Assembly (NCBI GenBank): GCA_963813355.1
Contig: CAWEYS010000008.1
Location: 62,001-126,000 of the forward strand
Source: DATAGF01 sp963813355
GTDB lineage: Bacteria; Actinomycetota; Thermoleophilia; Miltoncostaeales; Miltoncostaeaceae
Length of the DNA stretch: 64,000 bases
Reading direction: 5' to 3'
The translations under genes were made by a program, and so were the position numbers. The notes beneath the pieces are model-generated. The model was not told the DNA's origin. It saw only the letters and a program-made list of their open reading frames with translations, and did no database searches. The stretch's first letter is position 1; each line of letters begins with the position of its first letter. This document shows, in pieces, positions 1 through 7,460 of the stretch.

Positions 1-778
1 CGATCAGCTCCTCCAGCACCAGGCGGCGGCGGCCGAGGCGCGCCTCGGGGCGCGAGCGCGGGAAGTGCGCCGCCACGAGCGCGTCGGCGGCGCCGGCGAT
101 CCACAGGCGCTCGCGGATCCACGCCGGCAGGCGCTCCGGCGCCGCGCGCGCGAGGGGCCGCGCGAGGTCGACCAGCTCGCGGATGCGGCGGGGCGGGAGC
201 TGCTCCGTGGCCGGGTAGACCGGCACCAGCCCCTGGGTGTGGACCCCCTCCGACGCCGGGCCCCCGAGCACCTCGTGCGAGCGCACGGCCATCTCGCGGC
301 GCCCGTCCTCCGAGACGCGGCCGCGCAGCAGGAGCTCGTCGCCGGGGTGAAGGATCCGGGCCAGGTGCTGCTGGTTGAACCAGAGCGCGGCCATCCGCCC
401 CGTGTCGTCGTGGACGCGCGCGCGCACGATGCGGAGGTTGCGCCGGCGCGTGCGCTGGACGGCGATCGCGTCGAGGCGGACGCGCACGGTCGCCTCCTCC
501 CCCGCGACGAGGCCGGCCACGGGGCGGGCGCCCTCATCGAAGTCCTCGTAGCGCGCCGGCAGGTGCTCGAGGAGGTCGCCGACGGTGCGGATCCCGAGCG
601 CCCGGGCGCGGTCCGCCGTGGTGCGCCCGACGCCCGGAAGGTCGGTCAGCCGCGCGATCCAGGCCTCGGGCCCCGGCCGTCGCGGCGGCGGCGGCGCGGG
701 CCATCCGTCCGAGCGTCCGGACCCCAACGGCGGGAGCGGCGGGGACGCCGGATCCGTCGCGGTTGCGCGCGCGGCCAT
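1..778 (-). CDS. recG: ATP-dependent DNA helicase RecG, N-terminal part (cut by window edge)
   Basis: About 259 codons are visible, from ATG at 778 to the edge. The protein begins with a Pro-rich stretch, then a helix-hairpin-like segment (ARLTDLPGVGRTTADRA), the RecG motif LPARYEDF and an OB-fold wedge domain (VRVRLDAIAV ... FNQQHLARIL). RecG remodels stalled replication forks and recombination intermediates; the wedge domain seen here is the part that splits forks, while the helicase motifs lie beyond the window. The start has no Shine-Dalgarno site; a TATGCT box six bases upstream would suit a leaderless transcript. It diverges from rpmB. The identification rests on the wedge region only but fits the family well. 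Confidence 0.87.
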   Translation of the reverse strand, partial: MAARATATDPASPPLPPLGSGRSDGWPAPPPPRRPGPEAWIARLTDLPGVGRTTADRARALGIRTVGDLLEHLPARYEDFDEGARPVAGLVAGEEATVRVRLDAIAVQRTRRRNLRIVRARVHDDTGRMAALWFNQQHLARILHPGDELLLRGRVSEDGRREMAVRSHEVLGGPASEGVHTQGLVPVYPATEQLPPRRIRELVDLARPLARAAPERLPAWIRERLWIAGAADALVAAHFPRSRPEARLGRRRLVLEELI

Positions 779-792
779 CGAACGAGCATAAT
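763..792 (+). promoter_or_regulatory. Candidate sigma-70 promoter for rpmB
   Basis: TTGCGC at 763-768 and CATAAT at 787-792 are separated by 18 bases, 67 bases ahead of the rpmB start. The same AT-rich island read on the other strand gives TATGCT (785-790) for recG. Inferred from spacing only. Confidence 0.4.
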
Positions 793-858
793 CCGGGGTC
801 GCTCGGACGCCCCCCGGCGTCCCATCCGGCATCACGAGGCGAGGCGAGGTACGGCGAC

Positions 859-1050
859 ATGGCGAAGGTCTGCAGCGTCTGCGGCAGGGCCCCCGCGTTC
901 GGGAACAACCGCAGCCACTCGATGCGCGCCACCCCGCGCCGCTTCAACGTGAACGTGCAGAAGGTGCGGATCCTGAAGGGATCGACGCCGGTGCGCGCCT
1001 ACGTGTGCACCCGCTGCCTCAAGTCCGGCAAGGTGGTCAAGGCGGTCTAG
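859..1050 (+). CDS. rpmB: 50S ribosomal protein L28, zinc-binding form
   Basis: The product has 63 residues, the normal length for bacterial L28. It carries two CxxC pairs (C5/C8 and C50/C53), so this is the C+ form that binds zinc, and the conserved core SHSMRATPRRFNVNVQ. L28 sits in the large ribosomal subunit near the E site. ATG at 859 was chosen because it follows a GAGG-rich ribosome site and gives the canonical N-terminus MAKVC; the frame is open further upstream but without homology. In many actinobacteria rpmB is next to recG, as here. It ends four bases before the convergent gene at 1055. Confidence 0.95.
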   Translation: MAKVCSVCGRAPAFGNNRSHSMRATPRRFNVNVQKVRILKGSTPVRAYVCTRCLKSGKVVKAV

Positions 1051-1055
1051 ACCGC
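1042..1055. terminator. Small palindrome between convergent gene ends
   Basis: A perfect palindrome (GCGGTCTAGACCGC) covers the rpmB stop codon and the end of the opposing gene. It could form a short hairpin in either transcript, but no T-run follows, so a terminator role is only a guess. Confidence 0.25.
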
Positions 1056-1753
1056 TAGCGGGCGGTCTGGAACACGTTCACGGTCGCGGTGATCCTCGGG
1101 GTCGCCCGGGCCGAGAACGTCTTCCGGTGGTCGAACTGGACCTGCCAGAGCCCGACGTCGGGGTCCCGCACCGGGATCTGGTCGCGCCGCGCCGTCAGCA
1201 GGCCGCAGGGGTTGCTCGCCCGGCCCATCCTGACGTTCGCGCGCACGCGGCCGCCATAGCGGTAGTGGGCGTAGACGGCCCGGTCCGGCTCGAATCCCGA
1301 GAACGTGAAGGTCACGGTGTTCGAGGGCCTGGTCCGTTTGGGCGTGGCGCTGAAGGCCAGCGCGGCGGTCCGGATCCGCAACGGATTGCTCGACCCCAGG
1401 CCGGGGTCGGCGGCGACGATGTCCAGGGGGCGCGACCTGGGCACGCGGTCCCTGAGCAGGTCGAGGACGCTGAGCTGCGCGGCGAACGCGCCCGTCGCGT
1501 CGGCGAACGCGGTCTCCTGGCGGCCGCCCCGGGAGATGGACACCGGACCGTTCGGCGAGAACCCCGACCCGCTGATGTTGAGCGGCGGCGAGACGAGCGT
1601 CCCGCCCGGCTCCTGCGACGGGCGCAGGCAGACGGCGTCGGTGGCGATGACGGGCGCGGCGCTCGCGAGCGCGGGCGCCCCGGCCAGTGCCGCGGCCGCG
1701 GCGACGCCGAGCGCCCGGCGGCGCCGGCGCGTGGTCGGTCGGGCGGGGTCCAT
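1055..1753 (-). CDS. Secreted protein of unknown function
   Basis: The 232-residue product opens with an Arg-rich n-region, a hydrophobic stretch (ALGVAAAAALAGAPALASA) and an Ala-x-Ala type cleavage site, so it is probably exported. The mature part is rich in beta-forming residues and has two similar segments built around SGSGFSPNGPVSI and FSGFEPDRAVYAHYRY, which look like Ig-like or IPT-type repeats; two Cys (CLRPS and NPCG) could pair. ATG at 1753 is preferred over the one 13 codons upstream because GAGGAGAGG precedes it. I recognise no family with certainty. It lies downstream of ribH but separated from it by 67 bases. Confidence 0.7.
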   Translation of the reverse strand: MDPARPTTRRRRRALGVAAAAALAGAPALASAAPVIATDAVCLRPSQEPGGTLVSPPLNISGSGFSPNGPVSISRGGRQETAFADATGAFAAQLSVLDLLRDRVPRSRPLDIVAADPGLGSSNPLRIRTAALAFSATPKRTRPSNTVTFTFSGFEPDRAVYAHYRYGGRVRANVRMGRASNPCGLLTARRDQIPVRDPDVGLWQVQFDHRKTFSARATPRITATVNVFQTAR

Positions 1754-1800
1754 GCGGGGTCCTCTCCTCGGGTCGCTCGGCGTCCACCCCACCCGGCAGG

Positions 1801-3720
1801 TTAGCCGGGCGGCCGCCGGGTCATCCCTCCTCGCGCACCAGGTTCGCCATCACGACCGCCGCGTCCGCCGCGTCGGCGCCGGCGTTGCCCACCGACCCGC
1901 CCGCCCGCGCCTCGGCCTGGCCGCGGTTCTCGGTGGTGAGCACGCCGAAGGCCACCGGCACGCCGGTCTCGAGCCCGACGGCCGAGAGGCCGCTCGCCGC
2001 CGCCTGGCAGATGTGGTCGTAGTGCGAGGTCTCGCCCCGGATCACCGCGCCCAGGGCGATGATCGCCGCGTAGCGGCCGCTGCGCGCCAGGACCTTCGCC
2101 GCCAGGGGCAGCTCGAAGGCGCCGGGCACCCAGCGCTCGTCGAGGTGGCCCTCGGGCAGGCCGGCCTCCGCCAGCCGCGCGCGGGCGCCCTCGAGGAGGC
2201 GCTCCCCGAGGTCGCGGTGGAAGCCGGCGACCACGGCCGCCATCCGGACCCGTCCCTCCAGGCGGGGCACCGGGGGCGGCGCGTCGCCCCGCGCCACTAG
2301 TGCCCCGGGCCGTGAGTTCGCAATGGATTTCCCGAGCGAATCCCGAGCGAGGCAAGGACGCAGGTGAGGCCGATAGCGGGCCTATCGGCCGATCCGAGGA
2401 CGCCGCTTCGCGACGGGATGCAGCCGGGAAATACCTGCGAAATCGCGGCCGGGGGCCGTCGGTCCGCTCCTCGGCCGACGGGTCGTCGGCGTCGAAGCGC
2501 AGGTCCTGGTGGTGCAGGATGTGCCCCATCTTGTCGCGCTTGGCGCGCAGGTAGTCGGCGTTGTCGCCGTTGGGCTCCATCTCGATGGGGACGCGGTTGA
2601 CCACCGACAGGCCGTAGCCCTCGAGGCCGACGATCTTCTTGGGGTTGTTGGTCAGCAGCCGGATCGAGCTGAGCCCGAGGTCGACGAGGATCTGGGCTCC
2701 GATGCCGTAGTCGCGCAGGTCCGGGGGGAAGCCCAGCTCGATGTTCGCCTGGACGGTGTCGAGCCCGCGGTCCTGGAGCTCGTAGGCCCGGAGCTTGTTC
2801 AGCAGCCCGATCCCGCGCCCCTCCTGGGCGATGTAGAGGAGGACGCCCTGGCCCTCCGCGGCGATCGTCCGCATCGCGGCCTCGAGCTGGGCGCCGCAGT
2901 CGCAGCGCTGGGAGCCGAAGACGTCGCCGGTGAGGCACTCCGAGTGCACCCGCACCAGGACCTCCTCGGCGCCGCTCACCTCCCCCTTCACCATCGCCAG
3001 GTGGTGCTTGCCGTCGATGATCGAGCGGTAGCCCACCGCGGTCCACTCGCCGTGCGCGGTCGGCAGCCGGGCGGCGGTGCCGCGCTCGATCAGGCGCTCG
3101 GTGCGCCGGCGGTGCTCGATGAGGTGGGCGATCGTGATGAGCTTGAGCCCGTGCTCGGCCGCGTAGGGCACCAGGTCGGGGACCCGGGCCATCGTGCCGT
3201 CGTCCTTGGCGATCTCGCAGATGACGCCGGCCGGGATCAGGCCGGCGAGCCGGGCGAGGTCGACCGCCGCCTCGGTGTGGCCGGCGCGCTCCAGCACGCC
3301 GCCGGGCTTGGCCCGCAGGGGGAAGACGTGCCCGGGCTTGACCAGGTCCTCGGGCCCGGAGTCCGGGTCGATCGCCACCATGATCGTCCGCGAGCGGTCC
3401 GGGGCGGAGATGCCGGTGGTGATGCCGTGGCGGGCCTCGATCGCCTCGGTGAACGCCGTCGCGTTGGGCGTCTCGTTGCGCCTCACCATCGGCTTGAGGC
3501 CGAGCTGGTCGCAGCGCTCCTCGGTGAGGGCGAGGCAGATGAGCCCTCGGCCGTGGGTGGCCATGAAGTTGATGGCCTCGGGGGTCGCGAACTGCGCCGC
3601 CATCACCAGGTCGCCCTCGTTCTCGCGGTCCTCGGAGTCGAGGATCACGACCATGCGCCCGGCGCGGATCTCCTCGATCGCGTCGGCCACGGTGGCGAAG
3701 CGGGCGGTGCTGCTCGTCAT
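1801..3720 (-). CDS. ribBA: Bifunctional DHBP synthase / GTP cyclohydrolase II, with an anomalous C-terminal run-on
   Basis: Two enzymes of riboflavin synthesis are fused. Residues about 5-210 are 3,4-dihydroxy-2-butanone-4-phosphate synthase (DSEDRENEGDL, GHVFPLRA, RAGHTEAAVDLARLAGL); about 215-405 are GTP cyclohydrolase II (zinc cysteines in SECLTGDVFGSQRCDCG, then QEGRGIGLLNKLRAY, TNNPKK). Conserved homology stops near position 2510 at KMGHIL. The frame then has no stop and runs through a palindromic repeat and out of frame across all of ribH to 1801, giving 639 residues instead of about 400-430. Removing one C from the C5 run near 2452 would create a TAG at 2382-2384 in the palindrome centre, so the run-on is probably an artefact. 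ribE lies upstream, its stop touching this ATG. Confidence 0.9.
   Translation of the reverse strand: MTSSTARFATVADAIEEIRAGRMVVILDSEDRENEGDLVMAAQFATPEAINFMATHGRGLICLALTEERCDQLGLKPMVRRNETPNATAFTEAIEARHGITTGISAPDRSRTIMVAIDPDSGPEDLVKPGHVFPLRAKPGGVLERAGHTEAAVDLARLAGLIPAGVICEIAKDDGTMARVPDLVPYAAEHGLKLITIAHLIEHRRRTERLIERGTAARLPTAHGEWTAVGYRSIIDGKHHLAMVKGEVSGAEEVLVRVHSECLTGDVFGSQRCDCGAQLEAAMRTIAAEGQGVLLYIAQEGRGIGLLNKLRAYELQDRGLDTVQANIELGFPPDLRDYGIGAQILVDLGLSSIRLLTNNPKKIVGLEGYGLSVVNRVPIEMEPNGDNADYLRAKRDKMGHILHHQDLRFDADDPSAEERTDGPRPRFRRYFPAASRREAASSDRPIGPLSASPASLPRSGFAREIHCELTARGTSGAGRRAAPGAPPGGTGPDGGRGRRLPPRPRGAPPRGRPRAAGGGRPARGPPRRALGARRLRAAPGGEGPGAQRPLRGDHRPGRGDPGRDLALRPHLPGGGERPLGRRARDRRAGGLRRAHHREPRPGRGAGGRVGGQRRRRRGGRGGRDGEPGARGGMTRRPPG
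1821..2297 (-). CDS. ribH: 6,7-dimethyl-8-ribityllumazine synthase
   Basis: The product (158 residues) condenses the ribBA product DHBP with the pyrimidine from ribD to make lumazine, the riboflavin synthase substrate, and normally assembles into pentamers or 60-mers. Visible signatures are RWVPGAFELPLA (substrate binding), GAVIRGETSHYDHIC with the catalytic His at about residue 92, and the C-terminal FGVLTTEN. GTG at 2297 is the most plausible start although the ribosome site is weak; the sequence directly ahead of it is one arm of the palindromic element, so translation may depend on the upstream ribBA ribosomes. It is the last gene of the riboflavin block. Confidence 0.94.
   Translation of the reverse strand: MARGDAPPPVPRLEGRVRMAAVVAGFHRDLGERLLEGARARLAEAGLPEGHLDERWVPGAFELPLAAKVLARSGRYAAIIALGAVIRGETSHYDHICQAAASGLSAVGLETGVPVAFGVLTTENRGQAEARAGGSVGNAGADAADAAVVMANLVREEG
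2313..2447. repeat. Long imperfect palindrome (about 135 bp) between ribBA and ribH
   Basis: The centre is a perfect 9-bp stem (GGCCGATAG at 2368-2376, CTATCGGCC at 2382-2390) around a 5-base loop. The arms extend outward with interruptions: ATTTCCCG pairs with CGGGAAAT, ATCCCG with CGGGAT, TTCGCA at 2317-2322 with TGCGAA at 2436-2441. It is visibly poorer in GC than its surroundings. The layout resembles mobile REP-like or MITE-like intergenic repeats; a single copy is present in this window, so dispersal is inferred, not shown. Confidence 0.75.
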
Positions 3721-4331
3721 TCGGCGTCCCTCCCGGACGGTCCGTACGGGTGCACGAGCGACTCCACGTATTTTGCCACCACGTCCACCTCCAGATTCAC
3801 CGAGCGCCCGACCGCCTGGGGGCCGAGGGTCGTGACGGCCATCGTGTGGGGGATCAGGGCCACGGTGAACGCGTCGGGCAGCCGCGCGGCGACCGTCAGG
3901 CTAACGCCATCGACGGCGATGCTGCCCTTCTCGACCACGTAGCGCATCAGGGGGGCCGGGGGGACGACCTCGAGCAGGGTGCTCTCGCCCTCGTCGCGCG
4001 CCCCGCGCACCGTCCCGACGCCGTCCACGTGGCCCTGGACCAGGTGGCCGTCGAGCCGGTCGCCCAGGCGCATCGGGCGCTCCAGGTTCACCCGGTCGCC
4101 CGGGGCGAGCTCCCCGAGCGCCGTGCGTCGCAGCGTCTCGGCGACGCAGTCCAGCGCGAACCCCCCCGCCGTCACCTCCACCGCGGTGAGGCAGGCCCCG
4201 TTGACGGCGATGGAGTCCCCCACGCGCAGCCCCTCCGCGACCGCGCCGGCCGCGACCACCAGGCGCGCCCCGGCCGCCGCGGGCCGGACCTCGGTGACCC
4301 GGCCGGCCTCCTCGATCAGCCCCGTGAACAT
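3717..4331 (-). CDS. ribE: Riboflavin synthase, alpha chain
   Basis: The 204-residue product dismutates two lumazine molecules into riboflavin. It has the tandem lumazine-binding beta-barrels of the family: the first starts at MFTGLIEEAG with SIAVNGACLTAV and FALDCVAETLRRTALG, the second with DGHLVQGHVDGVGTV and SIAVDGVSLTVA. ATG at 4331 gives the canonical N-terminus MFTGLIEE. It starts two bases after the ribD stop and its own stop overlaps the ribBA start by four bases (ATGA), so the three genes are translationally coupled. No FMN riboswitch is possible inside this run because the genes abut. Confidence 0.95.
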   Translation of the reverse strand: MFTGLIEEAGRVTEVRPAAAGARLVVAAGAVAEGLRVGDSIAVNGACLTAVEVTAGGFALDCVAETLRRTALGELAPGDRVNLERPMRLGDRLDGHLVQGHVDGVGTVRGARDEGESTLLEVVPPAPLMRYVVEKGSIAVDGVSLTVAARLPDAFTVALIPHTMAVTTLGPQAVGRSVNLEVDVVAKYVESLVHPYGPSGRDAE

Positions 4332-4333
4332 CG

Positions 4334-5461
4334 CTACGCGACCCCCGCCAGCGGCCGCAGGCGGCCCGTCACGAGGAGGTCGTCGCCGACCCGCTCCACC
4401 GCGGCGCCGGCGAGCCGCGGGGCGAGCGCGAGGCTCTGGGCGCCGGCGCCGGCGATCGCCGACGGGGCGTCGCCGCCGCCGATCAGCATCGGCGCCAGGA
4501 ACCACGCGACGCGGTCCACCGCGCCGGCGGCCACGAGCGCCCCGGCCAGCTCGGCGCCGCCCTCGACCAGCAGCGACTGGATGCCCCTCTCGCCCAGCGC
4601 CCGCAGGCCCGCGGCGACCCGCTGGGCCGGGCCGCCCTCCAGGTGGGCGACCTCGGCGCCGGCCGCCTCGAGCGCCGCCACGCGCTCGGGGGGGGCGCCG
4701 GCGGCGGCGAGCACGATCAGCCGCGCCTCGGGCGCGCCGTGCACGAGCGCCGAGCGCAGGGGCAGGCGGGCGGCGGAGTCGAAGACCACCCGCGCCGGCT
4801 GGCGCACGGGGCCCTCCACGTCGCGCGCCGTCAGGCGGGGGTCGTCGGCGATCGCCGTGCCGAGCCCCACGCCGACGGCGTCGTGGTCGGCGCGCCAGCG
4901 GTGGACCAGGGCGCGCGCCTCCGGGCCGGTGATCCACTGGCTCTCGCCGCCGGCCGTCGCGATCTTGCCGTCGAGGCTCGTCGCGAGCTTCAGGGTGACG
5001 TGGGGCAGGCCGGTGAGCGCCCAGGTGAGGAAGGGGGCGTTGAGCTCGGCGCACGCCTCGGCGTCGGCCCCGTTGGCGACGGCGACCTCGATCCCGGCCG
5101 CCCTCAGCACCTCGCGCCCCTGGGCGCGGTCGCGCTCGAGCGGGTCGGCGGCGCCGATCACCACCCGCGCGACGCCGGCCGCCACCAGCGCGTCCGCGCA
5201 CGGCGGGGTGCGCCCGTGGTGGGAGCAGGGCTCCAGGGTGCAGACCATCGTGGCGCCGCGCGCGGCCTCGCCCGCCGCCGCGAGGGCAGCGGCCTCGGCG
5301 TGCGGCAGCCCGGGCCCCTCGTGCCAGCCCTCGGCGACCGTCTCGCCCTCGCGCAGCACCACGGCGCCGACGAGGGGGTTGGGGCTCACCCTCCCCCGGC
5401 CGCGCAGGGCGAGCTCCCGGGCCCGCTCCAGCGCGGCCCGTTCCGCCTCCGAGACGCTCAC
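4334..5461 (-). CDS. ribD: Bifunctional pyrimidine deaminase / reductase
   Basis: The 375-residue protein performs steps two and three of riboflavin synthesis. Residues 1-145 are the zinc deaminase: H54-A-E56, then C79 and C88 in CTLEPCSHHGRTPPC. The C-terminal reductase starts near VTLKLATSLDGKIA and includes the NADPH-binding VGVGLGTAIADDP and SLLVEGGAELAGAL. GTG at 5461 is the start because it overlaps the rpe stop in the GTGA arrangement used throughout this operon and gives the expected length. The open frame continues upstream over rpe but without homology. Confidence 0.95.
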   Translation of the reverse strand: MSVSEAERAALERARELALRGRGRVSPNPLVGAVVLREGETVAEGWHEGPGLPHAEAAALAAAGEAARGATMVCTLEPCSHHGRTPPCADALVAAGVARVVIGAADPLERDRAQGREVLRAAGIEVAVANGADAEACAELNAPFLTWALTGLPHVTLKLATSLDGKIATAGGESQWITGPEARALVHRWRADHDAVGVGLGTAIADDPRLTARDVEGPVRQPARVVFDSAARLPLRSALVHGAPEARLIVLAAAGAPPERVAALEAAGAEVAHLEGGPAQRVAAGLRALGERGIQSLLVEGGAELAGALVAAGAVDRVAWFLAPMLIGGGDAPSAIAGAGAQSLALAPRLAGAAVERVGDDLLVTGRLRPLAGVA

Positions 5462-6132
5462 CCGCCCGCCAGGGCCGCCAGGGCGGCGTACTCCGCCGCC
5501 GGCTCGGCGGCCCCGAAGATCGAGGACGCCGACACGAACAGCCGCGCGCCGGCGTCGCGCACGGCCGGCAGCGTCTCGCGGGAGATGCCCCCGTCGATCT
5601 CGATCGCCACCCGGTCCGGCAGCAGGGCGCGCAGGCGCTCCGCCCGGCGCGGCGTCGCCGGGAGGAACTCCTGGCCGGCGAACCCGGGGTCGATCGCGAG
5701 CAGGTTCACGTAGTCGAGGTCCTCGCCGAGCTCGGCGACGTGCTCGACCGGCGTTCCCGGGTTGAGCGCCAGCCCCGCGAGGCACCCGGCCGCCCGGATC
5801 TCGGCCAGCAGTCGGTGCGGGTGGGGGTCGGCCTCCACGTGGACCGAGATCGCGTCGGCGGCCTCGGCGAAGAGGGGGATCACGGCGCCGGGGCGGGCGA
5901 CCATGAGGTGCACGTCCACGAGGCCGCCCGCGGCGTGGATCGGCGCCGCGACGGCCCGGGCGAAGTCGGAGCCGAGCGCGAGGTTGGGGACGAAGTGGGC
6001 GTCCATTATGTCGACGTGGAAGGCGCGCGCCCCGGCGCCGATGAGCGCGTCGAGCTGCTCGCCGACGCGCAGCGGGTCGGCCGACATCAGGGACGGGAGC
6101 ACCTTCCCCGCCGCGAGGGGCGGCGCGCTCAC
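5458..6132 (-). CDS. rpe: Ribulose-phosphate 3-epimerase
   Basis: The 224-residue TIM-barrel enzyme interconverts ribulose-5-phosphate and xylulose-5-phosphate. Ribulose-5-phosphate is also the substrate of the ribBA DHBP synthase, which explains the neighbourhood. Signatures: KVLPSLMSAD at the N-terminus, FHVDIMDAHFVPN (metal ligands), VDVHLMV, LLAIDPGFAGQEF and EIDGGIS with the catalytic Asp. GTG at 6132 overlaps the rsmB stop by four bases. The first strand reads LPSLMSAD where most members have APSILSAD, which is unremarkable. Confidence 0.94.
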   Translation of the reverse strand: MSAPPLAAGKVLPSLMSADPLRVGEQLDALIGAGARAFHVDIMDAHFVPNLALGSDFARAVAAPIHAAGGLVDVHLMVARPGAVIPLFAEAADAISVHVEADPHPHRLLAEIRAAGCLAGLALNPGTPVEHVAELGEDLDYVNLLAIDPGFAGQEFLPATPRRAERLRALLPDRVAIEIDGGISRETLPAVRDAGARLFVSASSIFGAAEPAAEYAALAALAGG

Positions 6133-7460
6133 CCGGCCCTCATCCGCGCGATGAAGAACCCGTCGGTGCCGTGCCGGTGGGGCAGCGTGAGCAGGGCCTC
6201 GGGCCGCCGAGGGTGGGCCAGGCCCGGGTACTCGGCGCCGAGGTCGTCGAGCCGGGCGCCTGCCGCGTCGACCACGTCCTCGTTCTCCTCCGCGATCAGC
6301 GTGCAGGTGGAGTAGACGACCCGCGCGCCGGGGCGCGCGAGGGCGAGCGCCCGGCCGAGCACGTCGCGCTGGAGCTCGGTCAGCGGCCCGAGGGCCTCCT
6401 CGCGGCGGCGCCAGCGCGCGTCCGGCCGCGCCGAGAGCACCCCCAGGCCGGTGCAGGGCGGATCGACGAGCACGGCGTCGAAGCCGCCCGCCAGCGGCAC
6501 CTCGCGGGCGTCGCCCTCCACGACCTCGACGACGGCGCCCATGCGCCGGGCGAGCGCCCGCAGCGCGTCCGCGCGAGCCGGCCGCAGCTCGACCGCCGTG
6601 ATGCGGGCGCCTCCGCGGGCCAGCGCCGCCATGTGGGTGGTCTTGGCGCCGGGGGCGGCGCAGAGGTCGAGCACCCGCTCGCCGGGCCGCGGGTCCACGA
6701 TCCGCGCGACCAGCTGCGACGCCCGGCTCTGCCCCATCGCCAGCCCGCGCGCCCATGCCCGCGAGTCCTCGAGCGCGAACGCGCGCGACAGGACGTAGGC
6801 CTCGGGCACCAGCGCGTCGCGGGCCCAGCCCGGCGGCAGCTCGGCCTCGAGGCCGGCCCGCGGCCCGCGGAGCGGGTTCCAGCGCAGGGCCGACTCGGCC
6901 GGCGCGGCGGCGGCCTCCATCACCGCGACGGCGTCGGCCTCGCCGAGCGAGGCGATGAGGCGCCGCGCGATCCAGTCGGGCATCGAGTGGCGCACGCCCG
7001 CGGCCCCGGGCCCCTCGGCGTCGAGGTCGGCCAGGAGGGCCGGGCCCTCGTCGGCGATGCGCCGCAGGACGGCGTTGACGACCCCGGCGCGCGCCGAGGC
7101 CCGCGCCTTGGGGCCGCGCAGGGCGCGGGCCTGGCGCACGGCCTGGTCGACCGCGGCGCGCGCGGGCACGCCGTCGGAGAAGGCCAGCTCGTACGCGCCG
7201 ATGCGCAGGATGTCGCGGACCGCCGGCTCGAGGGCGGAGGGGCGGTCCAGGGCGCCGTCGATGAGCCAGTCGAGCGTGCGGCGGCGCTGCACGGCCCCGT
7301 ACGCCAGGCGGGTCGCCTGGGCCCGGGCCCGCGGGTCGAGGTCGGCGCGCCGCGCCTCCGCCGCCAGGGCGCGGTCGGCGTACGCGCCCTCGTCGACGCG
7401 GCGCAGCACGCGCAGGGCGACGCTGCGCTCGCGCGCGATGCCGTTCGCGGCCTCAGCCAC
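6129..7460 (-). CDS. rsmB: 16S rRNA m5C967 methyltransferase (Fmu/Sun)
   Basis: The 443-residue product methylates C967 of 16S rRNA. Residues 1-140 form a NusB-like RNA-binding domain (RSVALRVLRRVDEGAYADRAL); the C-terminal part is a class I SAM methyltransferase with the SAM loop DLCAAPGAKTTHMA, the catalytic VDPPCTGLG and the second cysteine motif YSTCTL. It ends with the usual DGFFIARMR. GTG at 7460 overlaps the end of fmt by eight bases. The fmt-rsmB pairing is conserved widely across bacteria, linking initiator-tRNA formylation with ribosome maturation. Confidence 0.95.
   Translation of the reverse strand: MAEAANGIARERSVALRVLRRVDEGAYADRALAAEARRADLDPRARAQATRLAYGAVQRRRTLDWLIDGALDRPSALEPAVRDILRIGAYELAFSDGVPARAAVDQAVRQARALRGPKARASARAGVVNAVLRRIADEGPALLADLDAEGPGAAGVRHSMPDWIARRLIASLGEADAVAVMEAAAAPAESALRWNPLRGPRAGLEAELPPGWARDALVPEAYVLSRAFALEDSRAWARGLAMGQSRASQLVARIVDPRPGERVLDLCAAPGAKTTHMAALARGGARITAVELRPARADALRALARRMGAVVEVVEGDAREVPLAGGFDAVLVDPPCTGLGVLSARPDARWRRREEALGPLTELQRDVLGRALALARPGARVVYSTCTLIAEENEDVVDAAGARLDDLGAEYPGLAHPRRPEALLTLPHRHGTDGFFIARMRAG

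Noticed and set aside
5458..5461. FMN riboswitch before ribD
   Set aside because: ribD overlaps rpe by four bases, so there is no leader.
3750..5765. Very long open frames opposite ribE-ribD-rpe
   Set aside because: High GC removes stop codons from antisense frames; the translations are Arg/Pro/Ala-rich without motifs, while the opposite strand encodes clear enzymes. The same applies to other long antisense frames across the window.
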